A program made the position numbers and the translations under genes. From positions 124,001-188,000 of the forward strand of contig CALUTR010000002.1 in NCBI GenBank assembly GCA_944323755.1: a stretch of DNA of 64,000 nucleotides. The letters run 5' to 3'. This DNA comes from an uncultured Helicobacteraceae bacterium (GTDB taxonomy: Bacteria > Campylobacterota > Campylobacteria > Campylobacterales > Helicobacteraceae). Below, piece by piece: positions 57,166 to 64,000 of this stretch (the stretch's first letter is position 1; each line of letters opens with the position of its first letter). Below the pieces are notes generated by a model. That model was given only the letters and a program-made list of their open reading frames with translations. It made no database searches and was not told the origin of the DNA.

Positions 57166-57792
57166 CCTTTTTGAGTGAATATCATTGATAAAATTTATTA
57201 TTTCATTTACTGCGATAATTTTATTATTACTTGATATTCCGATTAAATTATATTCATTATCAAAATATGGCATTCCTTGTTCCACCGACATTGTATGAAT
57301 ACAATTTTTATAAAAAAATGGACTTTCAAGGCTTACAATATCCTTTTTTGCTGGTTTTGTGTAATTTGGTATTTGTATTTTTTGATTTCTTATTAATTCT
57401 TGATGATATATTTTTTCATTTGAATAATTACAATAATCATCTGTATAGTTTTTGATTTTTAGCATAGCTAAAGATCTATTTGTATCACTTGCAAGCAATC
57501 TAGCCTTTGCTATGCAAATTATCAAATCTGCATTATCATCTTTTATTTTCACATTTATATCAAGTGGGAATCCAAGACTTGTAATCGCGGAACTCGTTAT
57601 AATCGTATCTTCATCTAAAAAAAATCCAAATGTGCTACCAAATTCGCCATTATTAAAATTAATATCAAGTTTAACCACACCTAAAATCCAATCTTCTTTA
57701 TTGATTATCGTATATTCTTTTGGGTTATTATATAACTGCTTTCCATTAAGCAATACTACAAAAAAAACTAAAAATAATACTTTATTTAACAA
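57157..57792 (-). CDS. Secreted trypsin-fold protein without catalytic residues
   Basis: This 211-residue protein has a signal peptide (residues 1-17, ending LLNG). Its chymotrypsin-like core can be recognised: FGSTFGFFLDEDTIITSSAI (for the GSGFxxxxxxxILTNAHV strand), NRSLAMLKIKN (for DLALLKI) and VEQGMPYFDNEYNLIGI (for GNSGGPLFDxxGxLIGI). At the triad positions stand Ala69 (His), Ser107 (Asp) and Gln172 (Ser). It should therefore be inactive as a protease. It may bind peptides or envelope proteins. The start region is plain, and ppiA is divergent 89 bases away. Confidence 0.7.
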   Translation of the reverse strand: MLNKVLFLVFFVVLLNGKQLYNNPKEYTIINKEDWILGVVKLDINFNNGEFGSTFGFFLDEDTIITSSAITSLGFPLDINVKIKDDNADLIICIAKARLLASDTNRSLAMLKIKNYTDDYCNYSNEKIYHQELIRNQKIQIPNYTKPAKKDIVSLESPFFYKNCIHTMSVEQGMPYFDNEYNLIGISSNNKIIAVNEIINFINDIHSKRLQ

Positions 57793-57881
57793 TGATAAAA
57801 AGCCTTACAAAACAAATTTTTCGAAAATATCGGTAAAATTCCATCACATTAAAAATAAAATACAAAAAAGGAAATCAAATT

Positions 57882-58394
57882 ATGGAAACACTAAAAATTT
57901 ATGATATTGATGAAAAAATATTAGAAAACAGCAAATATGCAACAATAAAAACAAATAAAGGTGATATTGTTATAAAATTATTTGGGAAAGATGCACCACA
58001 GGCGGTATCAAACTTTACTTCATTGGCAAATAGTGGATATTATAAAGGATTAAAATTTCATAGAGTTATAAAAGGTTTTATGGCACAGGGTGGCTGCCCA
58101 TATAGCAAAGATAATTTACCATATGTAGGCACAGGTGGACCTGGATATAGAATAAAATGTGAAGTTACAAATAATCCAAATCCACATAAAAGAGGGGCTT
58201 TAAGTATGGCACACGCTGGAAGAGATACAGGTGGTAGTCAATTTTTTATATGTTTTGTTGACTGTCCTCATTTAGATGGAGAGCACACTGTATTTGGCAA
58301 CATAGAATCAAATGATAAAAATAGCTATGATATTCTTGATAGTATAGAGCAAAATGATGTGATAGAAAATATTATTATCAGAAAGGAACTATAA
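57882..58394 (+). CDS. ppiA: Cyclophilin-type peptidyl-prolyl isomerase
   Basis: This 170-residue cyclophilin has KFHRVIKGFMAQGGCP, the active-site SMAHAGRDTGGSQFFI, and HLDGEHTVFG. It has no signal peptide, so it is probably cytoplasmic and helps protein folding. AAAGGA lies upstream of the ATG. The two SMR transporter genes follow with a 2-base gap, perhaps on the same message. Confidence 0.93.
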   Translation: METLKIYDIDEKILENSKYATIKTNKGDIVIKLFGKDAPQAVSNFTSLANSGYYKGLKFHRVIKGFMAQGGCPYSKDNLPYVGTGGPGYRIKCEVTNNPNPHKRGALSMAHAGRDTGGSQFFICFVDCPHLDGEHTVFGNIESNDKNSYDILDSIEQNDVIENIIIRKEL

Positions 58395-58396
58395 AT

Positions 58397-58738
58397 ATGA
58401 ACCTACACAAGCAAACAATACTAGCTTGGATTTTTTTAACCCTTGCAATCCTTGCTGAAGTCTTATCTACTGGAATCTTAAAAGCAGGCAATGGAAACCT
58501 ATATAGTTATATTTTAATGGCAGTTTTTATCGCTATATCATACTATTTAATGGCACTTGCAATAAGGAAGATTCAAGTTGGCATAGCATATGCTATGTGG
58601 GAGATTCTAGGCTCTAGCTGTATTGTGCTTATGTCTGTATTTGTATTTGATGAAATATTAAGCACAAAAGAAATAATTGGGATTTTACTTGCAATTCTTG
58701 GCATTATATTGATTAATATTGGTGAGGTAAAAGAATGA
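58397..58738 (+). CDS. SMR-family transporter subunit 1
   Basis: This 113-residue, four-helix protein has the SMR signature: AWIFLTLAILAEVLSTGILKAG with the essential Glu in helix 1, KIQVGIAYAMWEILGSSCI in helix 3, and a fourth helix ending LINIGEV. It overlaps the next SMR gene (ATGA). Paired SMR genes usually make heterodimeric drug or polyamine exporters (EbrAB, MdtIJ type); the substrate is unknown. Confidence 0.9.
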   Translation: MNLHKQTILAWIFLTLAILAEVLSTGILKAGNGNLYSYILMAVFIAISYYLMALAIRKIQVGIAYAMWEILGSSCIVLMSVFVFDEILSTKEIIGILLAILGIILINIGEVKE

Positions 58739-59049
58739 GTGCTTATTTTATTATCATTGTAATTTCTGCATTAATTGATGTTGTCGCAAATTTATTACTA
58801 AAAAAATCAGACGGATTTAAACATAAAATTTATGGCATAAGCGCTGTATTACTTGTAATCATTGCATTTATTTTGCTTTCTTTCGCATTAAAATATATAG
58901 AGCTTAGCGTTGCATATTCGACTTGGGGAGCTATTGGTATTATAGGAACTTGTCTTGGTGGATACATATTTTATAAAGAAAAGTTAAACTATATAGGCAT
59001 TATAGGGGTTATTATTGTTGTTTGTGCTGTAATACTTTTAAATTACTAA
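58735..59049 (+). CDS. SMR-family transporter subunit 2
   Basis: This 104-residue partner has four helices. In helix 1 the Glu of the family is replaced by Asp (SALIDVVANLLLKKSDGF), and LSVAYSTWGAIGIIGT matches helix 3. That one subunit has Glu and the other Asp fits a heterodimer with opposite orientation. It overlaps the first subunit by 4 bases. No guanidine or other riboswitch was seen upstream. Confidence 0.88.
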   Translation: MSAYFIIIVISALIDVVANLLLKKSDGFKHKIYGISAVLLVIIAFILLSFALKYIELSVAYSTWGAIGIIGTCLGGYIFYKEKLNYIGIIGVIIVVCAVILLNY

Positions 59050-59062
59050 TTTTACGATACAC

Positions 59063-59070
59063 TATAAAAT
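59063..59070 (+). promoter_or_regulatory. Possible -10 of the lldEFG operon
   Basis: TATAAAAT at 59063-59070 lies 40 bases before the GTG start of lldE in the 60-base gap after the SMR pair. The -35 is not clear. Confidence 0.35.
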
Positions 59071-59109
59071 TATTCAAATCTATAGATTTATTTATTAAAA
59101 GGGGGAATA

Positions 59110-59838
59110 GTGAAAGTTTATTTTTTTGCTACTTGTTTGGGTAGCATAGCTTATTCAAATACTTGCATTAATGCAATTAAATTATTACAAAAAGAGGGCG
59201 TTGAAGTCATTTTTAAAAAAGACCAAACTTGCTGTGGTCAGCCTAGCTATAATTCTGGATACTATAATGATACAAAACAAGTAGCACTCCATAATATCAG
59301 CTTATTTAAAGAACCATATCCAATAATAGTGCCATCTGGATCTTGCGCTGGTATGATGAAAGTTGATTACTTGGAATTATTTGATAATGATGGAAATTAT
59401 TCAATGGTTAAAGAGTTTTCATCTAGAATCTTCGAACTTAGCGAATTTCTACTAAAAGAACTAAAAGTAATTTATAATGATTCTGGAGAAAAGACAAAAG
59501 TTACTTGGCATTCTAATTGCCACGCACTAAGAGTATCAAAAAGCATAGAATATTCAAAAGAATTAATAAGGCAATTTAAAAATGTTGAATTAATAGAACT
59601 TGATAATGAAGAAGAATGCTGTGGTTTTGGTGGGACATTTTCTATAAAAGAGCCTGAAGTCTCACAAGCAATGGTATACAATAAAATTGCTGATATAAAA
59701 AGTAAAGGTGTAAATTATGTAATATCTGGTGATGCAGGGTGTCTTATGAATATAAGTGGAGCTATGGAAAAAATGAATCTTGAAATAAAAGGTGTCCATT
59801 TATATGATTTTATAGCACAGCGAATTAATTTGCAGTAA
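59110..59838 (+). CDS. lldE: L-lactate oxidation protein LldE/LutA (CCG-domain iron-sulfur subunit)
   Basis: This 242-residue cytoplasmic protein has two cysteine-rich CCG domains: QTCCGQPSYNSGY in the first half and EECCGFGGTFSIKEP in the second, with SGSCAGMM and SGDAGCLMN between and after. It is part of the three-subunit L-lactate dehydrogenase (LldEFG/LutABC) that feeds electrons to the quinone pool. The start is GTG 59110 with GGGGG upstream. lldF follows after 18 bases. Confidence 0.93.
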   Translation: MKVYFFATCLGSIAYSNTCINAIKLLQKEGVEVIFKKDQTCCGQPSYNSGYYNDTKQVALHNISLFKEPYPIIVPSGSCAGMMKVDYLELFDNDGNYSMVKEFSSRIFELSEFLLKELKVIYNDSGEKTKVTWHSNCHALRVSKSIEYSKELIRQFKNVELIELDNEEECCGFGGTFSIKEPEVSQAMVYNKIADIKSKGVNYVISGDAGCLMNISGAMEKMNLEIKGVHLYDFIAQRINLQ

Positions 59839-59856
59839 GTTTTTAAGGATTCTACT

Positions 59857-61311
59857 ATGAGTAAAATAAGCAATTTTCATTCTAAAGAACAATATGAAGC
59901 AATAATACATCAAAAACTAAACGATAATCAACTAAGAGAAAATCTACAATCTGTTATGCAAACTCTCAGAAAAAATAGAAAAAACACTATTGGATCAAGA
60001 TATACAAATTGGGAAGAATTAAGAGAATTAGGCAGAAAAGTAAAGCAAAATGCGCTTGCAAATTTACCAACTTTACTAGAGAGATTTGAGCAAAATGCGC
60101 TTAAAAATGGATTTAAAATACATTGGGCATCTAATGCAAAAGATGCAAATGAAATTATTTTATCGCTTATGAAAAATAACTCTCAAAATGTAATTTTAAA
60201 AGGCAAGTCAATGGCAAGTGAAGAGATTCACCTAAATGCATTTTTAAAGGAAAATGGCATCAACGCCATTGAAACTGATTTAGGAGAATTAATAATACAG
60301 CTAATAGATGAGCCTCCGGTACATATTGTAGCACCTGCGATACATAAAAATAGATATGAGATAGGTAAAATTTTTGAAGAAAAGCTTAATGCACCACTTG
60401 AGAGCGAACCAGAAAAGCTAAATAATATTGCAAGAGAGCATTTAAGAAAAGAATTTCAAGATTTTAAAATTGGGCTATCTGGTGTCAATTTTGCCATTGC
60501 AAATGAGGGGGCTATTTGGCTTGTTGAAAACGAAGGAAATGGAAGAATGAGCACAACTGCGTGCGATATTCACATTGCAATTTGTGGTATTGAAAAAGTA
60601 GTAGAAAGCTTTGAAGATGCAAGTATTCTAGATTTATTATTAGTGCCAAGTGCAACAGGAGCAAATATCACTTGTTATAACAATATCATCAAAAGCCCAA
60701 GAAAAGATGGGGAACTAGATGGACCAAAAGAAGTCCATATAATATTACTTGATAACAATAGATCAAAGATTCTAGCAGATAAACATTACTACAGAGCGCT
60801 TAGTTGCATTAGATGTGGAACCTGTCTAAATCACTGCCCTGTATATGATAAAATAGGTGGTCACGCTTATTTATCAACCTATCCTGGACCAATTGGAGAG
60901 GTGATTTCTCCACAATTATTTGGTCTTGATAATTGTGCCCCTATGTTGAATTTATGCTCTCTTTGTGAAAGATGCTCTGAGGTATGCCCTGTGAAAATAC
61001 CTTTAGCTAGTCTTATACGAGATTTAAGAAGTGAAAAAGCAGGCGAGGGAAGAGGTGGCATTATAGGCTACCATAATACACATAGAAACAAAATAGAAAA
61101 GCAAAGTTTTGCAATATTTAGAAACTTAGCTACAAGTGGAGTAAAGTGGAGACTATTAATTTGGCAAATTAGAATCTTTGGTAAATATGGAAACATCTTT
61201 GGAAGTTTAATACCGGGATTAAAAAATTGGCTTAGCTGCAGAAGCTATCCACATCTTGATGCTACACTTCACTCCAAAGTAAAGAACTTAAAAGGGGTTA
61301 TTTATGAATAG
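59857..61311 (+). CDS. lldF: L-lactate oxidation protein LldF/LutB (ferredoxin-type subunit)
   Basis: This 484-residue protein has an N-terminal LUD domain (KGKSMASEEIHLN, GVNFAIANEGAIWLVENEGNG) and two 4Fe-4S motifs, CIRCGTCLNHCPVYDKIGGH at about residue 322 and CSLCERCSEVCPVKIPL at about 371, then a C-terminal LutB tail. It passes electrons within the LldEFG complex. It overlaps lldG by 8 bases. Confidence 0.95.
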   Translation: MSKISNFHSKEQYEAIIHQKLNDNQLRENLQSVMQTLRKNRKNTIGSRYTNWEELRELGRKVKQNALANLPTLLERFEQNALKNGFKIHWASNAKDANEIILSLMKNNSQNVILKGKSMASEEIHLNAFLKENGINAIETDLGELIIQLIDEPPVHIVAPAIHKNRYEIGKIFEEKLNAPLESEPEKLNNIAREHLRKEFQDFKIGLSGVNFAIANEGAIWLVENEGNGRMSTTACDIHIAICGIEKVVESFEDASILDLLLVPSATGANITCYNNIIKSPRKDGELDGPKEVHIILLDNNRSKILADKHYYRALSCIRCGTCLNHCPVYDKIGGHAYLSTYPGPIGEVISPQLFGLDNCAPMLNLCSLCERCSEVCPVKIPLASLIRDLRSEKAGEGRGGIIGYHNTHRNKIEKQSFAIFRNLATSGVKWRLLIWQIRIFGKYGNIFGSLIPGLKNWLSCRSYPHLDATLHSKVKNLKGVIYE

Positions 61312-61933
61312 AGAGGCAATTTTATCAAGTGTAAAAACAGCATTACAACAAAATAAATTATCCACGCTAGATAAACAATACAAAGATTTAATAAAACATT
61401 CATCAGAAGATATTTTAGAAGAATACAAAATAATGCAAAGTGCAAATAAAGCCATACTAATAGAATCTAATAATATTATCAATGATATAAGAAGCACACT
61501 ACAAACACTAAAGGCAAAAAATATTATTTACACACCTGATTTAAATGATTTAAATATAGAATTATCTAGTCTTAATGATGAATTCTTTATTACGCCATAT
61601 GATAAAAGTGTAGATCAAATAAGAGAGACATTATTTAATACTGATACCTCCATAATAAAAGCTATATGCGGTATAGCAGATGTAGGGGTATTTGGAATTA
61701 CCTCAAGCCAAAAGCACCCAAGATTGACATCTCTTATTACAAAAAATTGCATAGTTATTTTGGAGAAAAAAAATATACTTCAAAGCATAAATGATGGAGT
61801 GAATTTATTAAAAAATAGCGGGAATCCTAGTAATATACTTTTTATTGCAGGACCATCTCGAACAGCTGATATAGAATTAAAAACCGTTTTTGGTGTCCAC
61901 GGACCACAACAAGTGTATATTATATTGATATGA
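61304..61933 (+). CDS. lldG: L-lactate oxidation protein LldG/LutC (LUD domain)
   Basis: This 209-residue protein has the LUD fold with a helical N-terminus, CGIADVGVFGITSS and the conserved C-terminal FIAGPSRTADIELKTVFGVHGP. It is the third subunit of lactate oxidation. AAGGGG lies 8 bases before the ATG, which is inside the end of lldF. Its stop overlaps yaaA (ATGA), so yaaA belongs to the same message. Confidence 0.93.
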   Translation: MNREAILSSVKTALQQNKLSTLDKQYKDLIKHSSEDILEEYKIMQSANKAILIESNNIINDIRSTLQTLKAKNIIYTPDLNDLNIELSSLNDEFFITPYDKSVDQIRETLFNTDTSIIKAICGIADVGVFGITSSQKHPRLTSLITKNCIVILEKKNILQSINDGVNLLKNSGNPSNILFIAGPSRTADIELKTVFGVHGPQQVYIILI

Positions 61934-62652
61934 TAGTCCTATTTAGCCCTAGTGAAGATAAAAACTTTATATACAAAAACAATGAAAATAGCGATTTTGA
62001 TTTTCTAAATCATTTAATATTCAATGAGCTAAACTCGCATCGCTTAAAAATTATAAAATCATATATGGATTTTATAAAACATTCTACAAATGGTGAAATA
62101 TCTAGAATCTTTGGTCAAAAAACATTGAATCTAGATATGATAAATGCTTGCAGTAATTTAAACTGCGCAAATACAACAGAATCCATCTATCTTTATAGTG
62201 GAGTTGCATTTAAAGCACTTGATATACATTCTATCCCAAATAATGGATTAGATTTTATAATGAATAATGTCATTATATTTAGTAATTTATTTGGTGCTAT
62301 ACGAGCATCAGATAAGATTCCATATTACAAGTTAAAGCAAGGTGAAATATTTTTAAACAACGATATAAACGAAGTTTATAAGGGATTTAATGTGATGTTA
62401 GATAAATATCTAAAAGATAATGAGATACTAGATTTGCGTGCAGGATTCTATCAAAAAGCCTATAAATTAGAATTATCGCATACAAAAGTTGAATTTTTTA
62501 AAAATGGTAAAAAAAGCACACATTATTCAAAATACTATCGTGGATTACTTCTTAGAAATATAGCAATCAATGGAGAAATAACTTCACCATTTCAATTAAT
62601 ATCTAGCAGAACATCAGGAATTGCTAGAATCTTAGAATACGAGGTTTTATAA
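61930..62652 (+). CDS. yaaA: YaaA/DUF328 family peroxide-stress protein
   Basis: This 240-residue protein begins IVLFSPSEDKNFIYK, the YaaA signature (LLSPAKTL in E. coli), and has YLYSGVAFKALDI, RASDKIPYYKLKQG and a C-terminal end RTSGIARILEYEVL. YaaA proteins limit intracellular iron and bind DNA under peroxide stress. Translational overlap with lldG may link it to protection of the Fe-S clusters of LldEFG (inference). Confidence 0.88.
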   Translation: MIVLFSPSEDKNFIYKNNENSDFDFLNHLIFNELNSHRLKIIKSYMDFIKHSTNGEISRIFGQKTLNLDMINACSNLNCANTTESIYLYSGVAFKALDIHSIPNNGLDFIMNNVIIFSNLFGAIRASDKIPYYKLKQGEIFLNNDINEVYKGFNVMLDKYLKDNEILDLRAGFYQKAYKLELSHTKVEFFKNGKKSTHYSKYYRGLLLRNIAINGEITSPFQLISSRTSGIARILEYEVL

Positions 62653-62654
62653 TA

Positions 62655-64000
62655 ATGCAATCAAAAATCATAAAAATATTTTGTTATTTTTTATTTAGCT
62701 TGTCATTAAATGCGAATAATATCACAACACAAGCACCACTTATAGTGGAGTTTCCTGTTTTTAAAGAAGCAGAAAAAATATGCAATGGTAGTGATTATAC
62801 TAAGGTTTCCTGTTTGATTGAAAATCTAAAAAGTTATAACAATAAAATATATACCAAAAAAAGCGGACAGATAGGTAAAATTAGCGTTATTTTATATGCT
62901 TTAGATTCTAATGGCAAAATAACATATCCACAAGAAAAAATTGAAAATAAATATTGTGAATTTGTAGATACGCTTGGCAAAAAAAGTTTTTCTACGCTAA
63001 GTGGTAATGGTTTTCATTATGTTTTAAATTATAATTTTGAATATTCCTCGTCATTTACAAAAGCATACATAGCATGCCATATCACAAAATCTGGAAAAAC
63101 TATTTCACAAATTAGTCAGCCAATTAGCGTGATACCAGATAAAATTGAGTTAGATTTAGCCATACAAACTGCACAAAATTCTATATACCACCTAAATAAC
63201 AACACAAAAAATCTTGATTCAAGTTTTGATTTAGTGTTAAAAACGCAAAATAATCCAATTATTATTAATACAAATGCCAGTGCAAGGACAATAAATGGAC
63301 AATTAGATAGAGGGTTTAGCGATTTACTAACTCCATTGTCAATCAAGTTTAATAGAGATAATGGAAAATGCGATGCAATTGGAGAGAATATACAAGGCGC
63401 AATAAATTTTGACAATGGAAAATATACTAATAGCAATCTAAATATTGGCTTTAATGATGTTGCAAGCGGTGAATTAGAGCTTATTATAGGTCATAATCTA
63501 TCCATAGATGATAAGATGCAAGGAAAATGTTTAAATTCGCTTCCAAATAATATTGATATAACAAATGCAGGGAAAATCCTATGCCAAGAGCCAATTGTAA
63601 TTAGAAAAAGAGTTGATATTGTACCTTATTCATTTTTTATAGAATTAGAAAATAATGGAAGGCAAATATATTATAATCAACACACATTTATCCCAGCAAT
63701 TATCAATCTACCAACAACAAAACTAAATATAAAAGCTATAAATGATAAAAATCAAATGCTTAGAAACTTTAAAAATGAATGTTTTGCAAAAGATATATCA
63801 ATCAAACTCAATGATAATAAAAATAATCTTGTATTTATCAATGAGAATATCCAAGATTCTATCATTCCAAAAACTACATTTTTAGATAATTCAGAATCTA
63901 GAGTTGTGCGAAAATTATCAAGTAGTGGGATCTTAGATAGAGATTTAACACCACTTGATGCATTTTCTTCAAATATCCTTAATCTAAATGATACTACGAT
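62655..64000 (+). CDS. Large exported protein of unknown function (3' end beyond window)
   Basis: The frame is open from ATG 62655 to the window end, 448 codons so far. A signal peptide (IIKIFCYFLFSLSLNA) is followed by an extracellular-type, Asn/Ser-rich beta protein with paired cysteines spread along it (ACHI, GKCDAIG, GKCLNS, ILCQEP, ECFAKD). DLTPLDAFSSN near the end and the VDIVPYSFFIELEN segment vaguely recall MshQ-like/DUF6701 surface proteins. No firm family can be given. It begins 2 bases after yaaA but has no strong ribosome site. Confidence 0.6.
   Translation, partial: MQSKIIKIFCYFLFSLSLNANNITTQAPLIVEFPVFKEAEKICNGSDYTKVSCLIENLKSYNNKIYTKKSGQIGKISVILYALDSNGKITYPQEKIENKYCEFVDTLGKKSFSTLSGNGFHYVLNYNFEYSSSFTKAYIACHITKSGKTISQISQPISVIPDKIELDLAIQTAQNSIYHLNNNTKNLDSSFDLVLKTQNNPIIINTNASARTINGQLDRGFSDLLTPLSIKFNRDNGKCDAIGENIQGAINFDNGKYTNSNLNIGFNDVASGELELIIGHNLSIDDKMQGKCLNSLPNNIDITNAGKILCQEPIVIRKRVDIVPYSFFIELENNGRQIYYNQHTFIPAIINLPTTKLNIKAINDKNQMLRNFKNECFAKDISIKLNDNKNNLVFINENIQDSIIPKTTFLDNSESRVVRKLSSSGILDRDLTPLDAFSSNILNLNDTT

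Noticed and set aside
58397..59049. Guanidine riboswitch control of the SMR pair
   Set aside because: The genes start 2 bases after ppiA, and no conserved riboswitch motif was seen before either gene.

Overview
The window is AT-rich bacterial DNA, very probably a Helicobacter or close relative (Campylobacterota). The evidence is the gene content and order: psd-nadA-nadC, a truD-htpX-folE run as in Helicobacter pylori, a futalosine-type UbiD decarboxylase, HemJ in place of HemG/HemY, a ThiF with a fused N-terminal ThiS-like domain, LldEFG lactate oxidation, class I two-subunit fumarase, and frequent TTG/GTG starts with ATGA/GTGA/TTGA overlaps.

Layout. 0-11 kb: + strand housekeeping genes (bpt end, psd, nadA, nadC, thiL, ubiD, a cytochrome c lipoprotein, yigZ, hemJ, argH, ubiE, an NhaC-type antiporter). 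11-14 kb: two tandem TraF-like outer-membrane proteins. 14-20 kb: a - strand operon selA-selB-[cysteine-desulfurase-like protein]-moeA-usp, with selC (tRNA-Sec) divergent from selA. This groups selenocysteine insertion with molybdenum cofactor synthesis, the needs of a Se/Mo formate dehydrogenase. 20-29 kb: a strongly decayed block. It holds relics of tam, prpE, prpB, prpC and prpD (2-methylcitrate cycle for propionate), then an intact FadL-like porin, then relics of ynfA and an unknown exported protein. 29-35 kb: two divergent chemoreceptors with near-identical cytoplasmic domains, an AraC regulator and a periplasmic beta-propeller protein. 35-46 kb: thiF, sdaA and a serine transporter, folE-htpX-truD, rnhB, fumarase subunits, a lone trpB behind a leader-like structured region, and a small outer-membrane barrel. 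46-52 kb: one tightly packed + operon (ctpA-purC-purS-purQ-SH3 protein-plsC-barrel-tetraheme cytochrome). 52-56 kb: alcohol dehydrogenase, alanine dehydrogenase and an NSS transporter. 56-64 kb: NDH-2, a trypsin-fold protein without its triad, cyclophilin, an SMR pair, lldEFG, yaaA and the start of a large exported protein.

How the genes work together. Serine (SdaC/SdaA), alanine (Ald/NSS transporter) and lactate (LldEFG) oxidation feed pyruvate and reducing power into a menaquinone respiratory chain (UbiD/UbiE, NDH-2, c-type cytochromes). The propionate route has been lost.

The most notable observations are: (1) a NifS/IscS-like protein in the sel operon that appears to lack the PLP lysine but keeps a cysteine at the active-site position; (2) the multi-lesion prp/tam graveyard beside selC; (3) truD, whose conserved N-terminus can only be reached from an ATA codon; (4) a secreted trypsin-fold protein with all three catalytic residues replaced; (5) a short Trp-containing leader ORF embedded in hairpins before an orphan trpB. 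Family assignments rest on motif recognition by eye; no database search was run.
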